Part shown: positions 1 through 8,800 of the stretch, in pieces
How positions within the stretch are numbered: position 1 is the stretch's first letter
How the letters are laid out: every line of letters starts with the position of its first letter
Assembly (NCBI GenBank): GCA_016714445.1
Contig: JADJNF010000007.1
Coordinates: 558,001 to 622,000 of the forward strand
Direction: 5' to 3'
Source of the DNA: Saprospiraceae bacterium
GTDB taxonomy: Bacteria; Bacteroidota; Bacteroidia; Chitinophagales; Saprospiraceae
DNA length: 64,000 bases
Notes under the pieces: model-generated
Told to the model about the DNA's origin: nothing
What the model saw: only the letters and a program-made list of their open reading frames with translations
Database searches by the model: none
Program-made: the position numbers and the translations under genes

Positions 1-844
1 ATGGAGTAGTATTTGACAACCCTTTAACCGTTGCATTTGCAGCATTTATATTAACTTTTGCCCCTTGTGCCGTGGACACATCACCTGTAGTCAAATTTGT
101 TGAATAAACTCTGGCGCCAATCACGTGGTAAGTAAGAACAGTCGCTAAAAACGCAGGATCAGCGGCTTTTATAGCTGTTTCAGAAGCAAATCCAGCGGCT
201 TTAAAAGCATCATTTGTGGGAGCAAAAACTGTAAAAGGTCCTGCACTACTAAGTATATCCACCACTTTTGTAGCTCCTTCGTTTGCTCTTAGTACAGCAG
301 CCACTAAAAATGATAGGTTTGGATTTGATTGAGCCAAAGCTACTATATTTTTGGTTTCAGCTATTAATACGGCATCGATTACATGGACTATTGCACCATT
401 TTCTGCTTTTATATCAGCAGTAACCACTTTGGCACCATTGACCGACACACCAGATGAATTTCTTGTGACAAATGTTTTGCCATTACTCAACATGGTCACT
501 TCAGCATTATCCTTGGTAGCGATCGCTGATGAAGGTACAAGACTACCTATGACATGATAAAGAAGTATGTTACTGATGACATTTTTATCTGCTGCTTTTA
601 TTGCAGCTTCATTTGCAAAGCCTGCAGCTTTAAATGCCTGATCTGTTGGTGCAAAAACAGTGATGGTCTCACTCTTAAGCGCATCGACCAAATTTGCATG
701 CACGACAGCAGCTTCCAACAAAGAAAAATTTGGATCATTTGTTACGATGTCGACAACTGACTTTTTTTCTGTAGTTGCTTCATCATCAGTACATGATATC
801 AATATACTTAAAGTAAAAAGTAAAAAAATACTTAAAATTTTCAT
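1..844 (-). CDS. Fasciclin-repeat surface lipoprotein (3' end outside window)
   Basis: The reverse strand is open from an ATG at 844-842 to the window edge (281 codons), so the C-terminus is missing. The N-terminus has a lipoprotein signal peptide with lipobox LISC, followed by TDDE, an acidic stretch typical of surface-exposed Bacteroidota lipoproteins. Two FAS1 (fasciclin) domains follow. Each carries the FAS1 signatures TVFAPT and a YHVIG-type H box, the first near residues 30-165 and the second from about 170 to the edge. FAS1 domains are usually extracellular adhesion modules, so a cell-surface adhesion role is inferred. A single-domain FAS1 relative lies at 14340-14846. Confidence 0.88.
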   Translation of the reverse strand, partial: MKILSIFLLFTLSILISCTDDEATTEKKSVVDIVTNDPNFSLLEAAVVHANLVDALKSETITVFAPTDQAFKAAGFANEAAIKAADKNVISNILLYHVIGSLVPSSAIATKDNAEVTMLSNGKTFVTRNSSGVSVNGAKVVTADIKAENGAIVHVIDAVLIAETKNIVALAQSNPNLSFLVAAVLRANEGATKVVDILSSAGPFTVFAPTNDAFKAAGFASETAIKAADPAFLATVLTYHVIGARVYSTNLTTGDVSTAQGAKVNINAANATVKGLSNTTP

Positions 845-1054
845 TATTACAAGTTTTTAAAAGATTATATAATACCTTCAAGTGTGCTATATGAAGCAAA
901 AGAGTTGCTTTTGTTTAATTTTTTTATTCATTCACTTAAACAATAATAAAAAAATCATTATTATGTAATTTAATAATGTACTATATTTATTTTTAGATTT
1001 GGACCATTTTCAATATTTAACTATAGCTTATTTATATTTTTAAGATTTATATAT

Positions 1055-1596
<542 letters not shown>

Positions 1597-1887
1597 TATA
1601 TTAGATGATGTTTAAATGTTCATGTTTGAAAGAAACTTAGCAAAAAATTAATTTGTAGTCAAGGCTGATTGGACAGCCTTAGTCGTCAGCTACAGCTAAA
1701 TTTTCAACGAAGTATAAAATAAAAATTTCCACTTGCCCCCAAATGGTAGAATTATAATAGACTCTTAATAGTTTTAAAACGACAAAATGAACATGTGCAT
1801 AAAAAATTGAGTTGAAGTGCAGGATTCATTCCATTGTTTATTTTTATATAAAAATTGTATTTTTCTTTTTATTTCATAAGATAATTC

Positions 1888-1895
1888 TATCTTTG
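1888..1895 (+). promoter_or_regulatory. Probable -7 box of the tRNA-Leu promoter
   Basis: TATCTTTG matches the Bacteroidota -7 consensus TAnnTTTG and lies 33 bp before the tRNA 5' end. No clear -33 TTG element was found at the usual distance. Confidence 0.5.
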
Positions 1896-1928
1896 CACCG
1901 CTTTTCAAAAAGTATAGTTCTTTTTAAT

Positions 1929-2010
1929 GCGGGTGTGGTGAAATTGGTAGACACGCCAGACTTAGGATCTGGTGCCGCGAGGCTTGGGGGTTCGAGTCCC
2001 TCCACCCGCA
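1929..2010 (+). tRNA. tRNA-Leu (anticodon UAG)
   Basis: This is an 82-base cloverleaf. The acceptor stem pairs GCGGGTG with CACCCGC and is followed by discriminator A. The anticodon stem CCAGA/TCTGG encloses loop CTTAGGA, giving anticodon TAG. A long variable arm, as expected for class II tRNA-Leu, precedes the T arm with GTTCGAGTC. The 3' CCA is not encoded and must be added by nucleotidyltransferase. Confidence 0.96.
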
Positions 2011-2105
2011 CATTATTTGAGTGCTTACAGAAAAAGATTACTATCTTCATCTGATTTTTCGTATTTATGTTCCATATATTTTATTAATCCAATATTAATT
2101 TTTCT

Positions 2106-3485
2106 ATGCAGATTGTTAGAAAAGAAACAGATCCTTTACATCTCACTTTAGAACTTACACTTGAGCCATCAGACTATGCTCCAAAATTTGAAAGTGAAAT
2201 AAAAAAATATAAAAATCAGGCACAACTCAAGGGTTTTCGAAAAGGCATGACCCCTGTATCTGTGATCAAAAAAATGTATGGTAAGTCCATACTATCTGAT
2301 GTCATCAATGAAGCCATTCAGGACAAATTATTCGGATATCTTGATGAGCAAAATTTAAACTATCTTGGTCAGCCACTTCCCAACAGAGATGAAAATCTTG
2401 TCTTCAATCTTGATGTAAATAACTTAAAAGATTATAAATTCAGTTTTGACCTGGGACTTGCTCCTGAACTTGATGTAAAAGGGGTATCAGAAACTGATGA
2501 GTATAATTATTTTGATGTTTCGATCCCTGATAGCATAGTAGAAGAAGAATTTATGGCTGCAAGAAGGAGATTTGGTAAAAGAGTCGAAGCAACGGATACC
2601 ATCCAGAACATGGATATGATAAAACTGGAAGCTGAAGAACTGGATGGCAATGTAGTTAAAGATGGCGGATGGAAAACAGAATTTACTTTACTGGTGGATA
2701 TCGTAAATGACCAGGCGGTTAAAGATGAACTACTGACCAAAAAATTGGGTGACAATATTACTTTTGACATTTATAAGCTGGAAGATAAGGATGAAGCTCA
2801 TATTAATAAATATCTTCTTAAAAAACCTGAAGACAGTTATCTGGAAATAGGCAACATGTTTTCTGCAACGATCACCGAAGTGACACGAGTAGAACTTGCA
2901 GAACTGAATGAAGAATTTTTCAGTACATTCGGAGATGAATCTGTGACAGATGAGACCAGTCTTAAAGAATTCCTTAGAAAAGATATCAAAGCATATTACG
3001 ATAACCAGGCATTACAATTTATGCACAGGGACATCATGGATAGGCTGATGGATAATAATGAAATAAATCTTCCTGAAACATTCTTAAAAAGATATCTCAA
3101 AGAAAGCAATGAAAATGTTACAGAAGACGTAGTCGAAAACGAGTTTGATGCATTTGCAAAAAATATGAGGTGGTCACTTCAAAAATCACACCTTGCCAAA
3201 CAATATGAAATCTCTGTTGAAGAAGCAGATATCAGAAAGCACTTTACAAATTCTGTATTTTCTTACATGAGATCATATGGAAATATGGATTATTCATTTA
3301 TTTCTCAAACTGTCGATAGACTGATGAAAGATAAAGAACAAGTGAATAAAGCTTATGAAGAAATACTTGCTGACAGGGTATTTTCGAGAATTGGTGATAC
3401 AGTGAAGAAAAAAAATATAGCCATTACACAGGAAGATTTTGTAGAAAAAGTAAAACAGCTCAACGAAAGGGTTAACAATTTGTAA
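2106..3485 (+). CDS. tig: Trigger factor, ribosome-associated chaperone
   Basis: This 459-residue protein has the trigger-factor layout. The N-terminal ribosome-binding domain contains the signature GFRKGMTP near residues 41-48, which docks near the ribosomal exit tunnel. A divergent middle PPIase-like region and a long helical C-terminal chaperone domain follow, rich in Lys and Glu. Trigger factor binds nascent chains and delays misfolding. The gene sits directly upstream of clpP and clpX, the common tig-clpP-clpX order. The start ATG follows an AT-rich leader without a Shine-Dalgarno sequence, as usual in this phylum. Length is in the normal range of 430-460 residues. Confidence 0.95.
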   Translation: MQIVRKETDPLHLTLELTLEPSDYAPKFESEIKKYKNQAQLKGFRKGMTPVSVIKKMYGKSILSDVINEAIQDKLFGYLDEQNLNYLGQPLPNRDENLVFNLDVNNLKDYKFSFDLGLAPELDVKGVSETDEYNYFDVSIPDSIVEEEFMAARRRFGKRVEATDTIQNMDMIKLEAEELDGNVVKDGGWKTEFTLLVDIVNDQAVKDELLTKKLGDNITFDIYKLEDKDEAHINKYLLKKPEDSYLEIGNMFSATITEVTRVELAELNEEFFSTFGDESVTDETSLKEFLRKDIKAYYDNQALQFMHRDIMDRLMDNNEINLPETFLKRYLKESNENVTEDVVENEFDAFAKNMRWSLQKSHLAKQYEISVEEADIRKHFTNSVFSYMRSYGNMDYSFISQTVDRLMKDKEQVNKAYEEILADRVFSRIGDTVKKKNIAITQEDFVEKVKQLNERVNNL

Positions 3486-3497
3486 GGATAATTGTTA

Positions 3498-3533
3498 ATA
3501 TAGTCTGAATCGGTTTCCGATAGACTTATATTT
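3498..3533 (+). terminator. Hairpin between tig and clpP
   Basis: AATATAGTCTGAATCGG pairs with CCGATAGACTTATATT around a TTT loop, with a two-base bulge. No strong T tract follows. It may be a weak terminator, an attenuator or an RNA-processing stem setting the tig to clpP ratio. Confidence 0.45.
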
Positions 3534-3563
3534 GATTATTTAAGAATTTTAAAATCCTTTTGA

Positions 3564-4262
3564 ATGTATTCACACGAAGAATTTAAGAAGTATGCTGTAG
3601 GTCATCTTGGTATGAGTAGTATGCACCTTGATAAATATATGCAGACTTCTGTTCCTGATATCAATGGTTTCACACCACAGGTGATAGAAGAAAGACAAAT
3701 GAACATTGTGGGCATGGATGTATTTTCCAGATTAATGATGGATAGAATTATCTTTATGGGTGTTCCTGTCAATGATTATGTTGCCAATGTTATTCAGGCT
3801 CAATTATTGTTTTTGGAGTCTACAGACCCCAAAAGAGACATACAAATGTTTATCAATAGTCCGGGCGGCTCAGTGATAGCTGGTATGGGTATATATGACA
3901 CCATGCAATATGTTTCTCCCGATGTGGCCACCATTTGTACCGGACTGGCAGCATCTATGGGAGCTGTGCTACTTTGTGCAGGAAATAAAGGTAAAAGAAC
4001 CTGTCTGCCCCACTCCAGAGTAATGATACATCAGCCTTCAGGTGGTATGCAGGGACAATTTACAGATATGGAGATATCTTATAAATTGATAAAACAACTA
4101 AGAGACGAACTGTATGCAATCATGGCACATCATACAGGCAAAACTTTTGAAGAAATCGAAAAAGATTCTGATCGGGATAATTGGATGACTGCCACCGAAG
4201 CCAAAGAATATGGTCTTGTCGATGAAGTACTAGATAGAAAAAATGCAGCTAAAAAAGCCTGA
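3564..4262 (+). CDS. clpP: ATP-dependent Clp protease proteolytic subunit
   Basis: This 232-residue serine peptidase forms the proteolytic barrel that degrades substrates fed by ClpX. The catalytic triad is intact: Ser131 in AASMGA, His156 in MIHQPSGG and Asp205 in DRDNW. The spacing between them (25 and 49 residues) is the same as in Escherichia coli ClpP. The oxyanion segment SPGGSV is present at 99-104. The N-terminus is about 35 residues longer than the mature enzyme and probably includes a processed propeptide. The start codon lies 78 bp after tig and clpX begins 26 bp downstream, so co-transcription is likely. Confidence 0.97.
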   Translation: MYSHEEFKKYAVGHLGMSSMHLDKYMQTSVPDINGFTPQVIEERQMNIVGMDVFSRLMMDRIIFMGVPVNDYVANVIQAQLLFLESTDPKRDIQMFINSPGGSVIAGMGIYDTMQYVSPDVATICTGLAASMGAVLLCAGNKGKRTCLPHSRVMIHQPSGGMQGQFTDMEISYKLIKQLRDELYAIMAHHTGKTFEEIEKDSDRDNWMTATEAKEYGLVDEVLDRKNAAKKA

Positions 4263-4288
4263 TATAAGTAATCACTATAATTCATAAT

Positions 4289-5536
4289 ATGTCCAAGTAT
4301 AAAGACAATATTAAATGTTCGTTTTGTGGCAAAGATAAACGTGATGCGCTGATGCTTATTGCAGGTATTGACGGGCACATATGTGAAGCATGTGTGGAAC
4401 AAGCTTATGATATCATCAATGATGAGCTCAAAACCAGTAAAAAAGGTTCAGGTAAAAAAGATGAATTTGCTGGTTTGCCAACCACCATAACCCCTGCACA
4501 AATCAAAACATTTCTCGATCAGTATGTCATTGGGCAAACAGATGCAAAAAAATATCTTTCAGTAGCTGTATACAATCACTATAAAAGATTGAATAATAAC
4601 AATCCCGGAGAAGTAGAGATTGAAAAATCGAATATCATTCTTGTGGGTGAAACGGGAACAGGTAAAACATTATTGGCAAAAACCATAGCAAAATTTTTGG
4701 ATGTACCCTTTGCCATTGTAGATGCTACTGTCTTTACTGAAGCTGGTTATGTAGGTGAAGATGTAGAAAGTATGCTGAGCAGGCTGCTGCAAGCTTGTGA
4801 TTTTAACGTAGAAGCAGCACAACGAGGTATTGTGTATATTGATGAAATTGACAAAATTGCCCGTAAAAATGATAATCCATCTATCACCAGAGATGTATCC
4901 GGGGAAGGAGTTCAACAGGCATTGCTCAAACTACTGGAAGGTACTGAAGTAAATGTACCTCCTCATGGTGGCAGGAAACATCCTGAGCAAAAAATGATCA
5001 AAGTAGACACATCCAATATCCTTTTTATCTGCGGCGGTGCTTTTGCAGGAATAGAAAAGGTCATATCCAAAAGACTTAACACCCAGGTTATCGGATTTGG
5101 CAATGATGGCAAAGAACATGTAGACAGGGATAATATGCTGCAATATATTACTCATCAGGATCTGAAAAATTTCGGATTAATCCCGGAATTGATAGGAAGG
5201 TTGCCTGTGCTGACCTATCTTGAACCACTCGACAAAGCAACTTTGATAGCCATTCTGACAGAGCCTAAAAATGCTTTATTAAAACAATATTCCAAACTCT
5301 TCGAACTGGAAGGTATAAAACTTCATTTTGATGAAGAATCTATCGACTATATTGCTGACAAAGCATTAGAATATAAACTTGGCGCAAGGGGTCTGAGATC
5401 ACTTTGTGAAGCTATACTTACGGATGCTATGTTTGAATTGCCTTCACAGTCGGATATCAAAGAGTTTAAGGTTGATAAGATATATGTAGAAGACAAGCTC
5501 AATAAAAATGCAATCAGAAAACTGATAGCAGCTTAA
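4289..5536 (+). CDS. clpX: ClpX, AAA+ unfoldase of the ClpXP protease
   Basis: This 415-residue ATPase recognises, unfolds and threads substrates into ClpP. The N-terminal zinc-binding domain has Cys10, Cys13, Cys32 and Cys35. Walker A is GETGTGKT at 120-127 and Walker B is IDEID with Asp185 and Glu186. The pore loop GYVG is at 153-156. The ClpP-docking IGF loop is present as VIGFG near 267-271, which supports pairing with the clpP just upstream. A sensor-2 motif GARGLRS lies near the C-terminus. Length and domain order are normal. A strong terminator follows. Confidence 0.97.
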   Translation: MSKYKDNIKCSFCGKDKRDALMLIAGIDGHICEACVEQAYDIINDELKTSKKGSGKKDEFAGLPTTITPAQIKTFLDQYVIGQTDAKKYLSVAVYNHYKRLNNNNPGEVEIEKSNIILVGETGTGKTLLAKTIAKFLDVPFAIVDATVFTEAGYVGEDVESMLSRLLQACDFNVEAAQRGIVYIDEIDKIARKNDNPSITRDVSGEGVQQALLKLLEGTEVNVPPHGGRKHPEQKMIKVDTSNILFICGGAFAGIEKVISKRLNTQVIGFGNDGKEHVDRDNMLQYITHQDLKNFGLIPELIGRLPVLTYLEPLDKATLIAILTEPKNALLKQYSKLFELEGIKLHFDEESIDYIADKALEYKLGARGLRSLCEAILTDAMFELPSQSDIKEFKVDKIYVEDKLNKNAIRKLIAA

Positions 5537-5558
5537 TATTTTATTAGCTTAAATTTTT

Positions 5559-5596
5559 AAGTCGATTAAAATTCCTTTTTAATCGACTTTTTTTTT
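5559..5596 (+). terminator. Rho-independent terminator after clpX
   Basis: A perfect 13-bp stem (AAGTCGATTAAAA at 5559-5571 with its complement at 5577-5589) encloses loop TTCCT and is followed by a T run. This ends the tig-clpP-clpX unit. Confidence 0.9.
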
Positions 5597-5879
5597 GGCA
5601 ACTTTCAACCCCAAAAATGGCTCTTTGTTGGGATGATTTTTCGGTCAGATGGAACACCCTGGCTTTAATTATATTGGTTTGTGATGTTTGCATCTTGACG
5701 ATTGTACCTTTAAAAATAGATTTGGTTATGTCAAAAATAATCTTGAAATTTGTTTTTATGTTGTGTGAAGCAAAAAAGTTGAAATTTTTCTGTCATGTTA
5801 CTGTAATTCTATGCTATACACAATATATTTTTTTCTATATAATGGTTTGTTAACTGCATTACCGGTAAATATTATACAT

Positions 5880-8800
5880 ATGAAAACATTTAAAATTTCT
5901 TTGCTTCTATTTTTTATGTCAAATATGGTCTCATTTGTATTTGGTCAGTCTTTATACCCAAATGACTGGTGCCAGACCGCAACCTTGATCACAGATGGTG
6001 ACATTAAAAATGGAAGTTTGGGGTTAGCAAATATAGAGTTACCCAATTGTGTTCACTACTCATCACAACATGGTATCTGGTTTAAATACGAAGGCAAAGG
6101 TAAATTACTGGACATAAATTTCGATGATGCTGGCCAATTTTCCGGAATGTTAACTGTATTTGAAGGCGATTGCGATGCTTTAATCTGCCTTCCTTTAGCT
6201 GAAAAAAGATTTTATGCTGAAGTAGGTAAAAACTACTATATACTATTTGGAAAGCAGTATGGTACTTTTACTGATATCAATTATAGTTTGACTTTTACTG
6301 AAAAAGATAAGGTCGTATATGATGATTGTTATGGTGCGATAAAATTAAATTGTGGACAAACCACAACAATAAACCCATCCTTTTTAACATTAGAATCCAT
6401 ACCATTATCATGCGGAGACCTTACAACAAAACTTGGATGGATTGAAATAAAAGGAGATGGAAAAGATAAAATTTTGCAGTGGAGCAACCCTGCATTTATA
6501 GTCAAAATATTTGAAAGAGACTGTGATACTTTAAAGTGTATCAGGTTTTACAATTATGGACAAAGCATCAAGTTTTCTACCGTAATTGGTAAGGACTATC
6601 TATTTGGATTTGGTTTAAGCTTTAATCAAACGATCGGTGTAGTTGATTTTTCACTTTCTTGTCAGAATAATACATTGCCCAATATATGTATCAATGCGAT
6701 ACCTATTACTTGTGGTGATAGCCTAAAAGGCAGGGTTAATGAGTTTTGGCCACCTGATCTTATGACATCTGATCTACAAGGTCAATGGTATAAGCTCACA
6801 TCTCAAGGTGGAAAACACATATTTCAGTTTAAATTTGAGCAATTTCAACAAATATTTGTCCAATTGTATAAAAGTAAAGGAAACAATTGCGGCACAGATT
6901 TAATAGAGGTTGATTATATACAATACATAGATCCAAATAGCGGTCAATATGTCATCAACGCAGCCGAAAATGAAACGGTTTATGTCAAAGTATCTTCTTA
7001 TAGTACAGTCGATTTTACGATAAAATTGCAATGTGAAAGTCAAATTGACTTCAATTTCAATTGTAATGACAGTCAAAGTTTAAAATGCGGCGATACATTG
7101 GATGTATATAGCCTGAAACGAGGAGAATTCGACTCTAATTGCACGTATCCTGAGCAAAAAGGTCAATGGTTTAGTTTGGAAGGAAGTGATGATCCTTATG
7201 AATTAACCTATTTGGGAGAGCAATATGCAAATTTTGAATACACCATTTATACCTCCGATTGTGATACACTTCAATGTCTAATATCAGGAAATTTAAACTT
7301 TTATAAGGAAAGAAAATATTACTTTGATCTGCCAAAAGGTAAGTCATATAACTTGAAGATTTTTAGTAATGAATCTAGTTACCATAGAGCCAGGCTTAAA
7401 TTAAATTGCCCGCAAATATTAATAGAAAATGTACTTTGTGAAAGTGCTGAAGAAATTACATGTTTTGCGCAAAAAACTATAGATAGAAAAACTGTAGGGA
7501 TAAGTGTATCTGAAGACCCTTGCTCAAAGCTTAATGGAAAATGGTATAAATTGATCGGTGATGATAAGGTTTATAAGATTGAAACTCAAAATTATTTTCT
7601 AAGAGCAAGTATTTATCAAGGGTCTTGTGATCAGCTGGCTTGCCTGACCGGGGAAAATACTAATCCTCCAAGATTTAAAGCCAGAATTGGACAAACATAT
7701 TATCTAAAAGTTTGGAATGATACAGAATTGAATTCAGAATTCTTCCTGAGATGTGTCGATGATATACCTAATCACTCTTGCGCTAGTGCCGCAAACTTAG
7801 CTTGTGGAGAAAAAAGAACAGTTTCCCTATTTACCAATTTATTGCCGTTTAAGCAAACATGTCAGGACAGTGTAGGTGCATGGATAAAAATATCAGGAAC
7901 AGGAAGTTTTGTCAGCATCGAATGCGATAATAATGTAGAAATTGAGTTGCTCACCGGCAGTTGTGGTTCATTAAGTTGTATTAATAAGTCTTACTGGAGA
8001 ATGAATTTTTTTACAAATAAAGACACTGTATACTTTATCAGGATTTCATCGTACTTTGAGAATGGTACCAATGTAAGCATGAATTGTCTTGATATCCCGG
8101 AGTATAATTGTGACCACCCTTCGCCTGTAATCTGTGGCGATATGATCGAGTTGAATACTAAAAAAATGCCTAACATAAAAAGTGAAAATCCTTTATTTGT
8201 ACATTGGCTATCTATGACGGGAAATGGTCAGAGCATGATCATCCAAAATTTTTATCCGGACATACCAGTTCAAGGTGTAAAATATGATGTGTTTGAAAAC
8301 GATTGTGATAATCTTGTAAGTACCAATAATACAAACCCTTGGGATGTTAAATTTGAAAAACTCGTCATCAACACAAAACCAGGAAATATCTACAAAATAA
8401 GATTTAGTTCTTCTCAATTGATTGATACAATTAGGTTGGTGACATCGTGCATTGATCCTGTCACAAATCAATCTTGTGAAGACGCATTACCCATTTTGTG
8501 TGGTCAAAGCCGTACTTATGATCCTACTAATCGTACCAATAATCTAATCCCGATACAAGATCCACCTAAACAACCATTGTATCAAAATGCCTGGTATCAA
8601 TATGTCGCAACTGGCGAGATTATGTCTGTAAAATTAAATCAAGACCAGAATGCGCTCTATAGATTTGAAGTTTATGAGGATATTAATGGATGCAATAGTA
8701 TCAAAGAGTATGATACTGAAAATATTTTTGGAACTCAAACCAATACCTACAACTTTAGAACCACTATTGGAAAAACCTATTATATAAAATTCGGTATGAA

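Noticed and set aside
5617..5853. 78-residue frame between clpX and the giant gene
   Set aside because: It has no recognisable domain, lies directly after a strong terminator and overlaps the giant gene's upstream frame. It looks like random AT-rich sequence.
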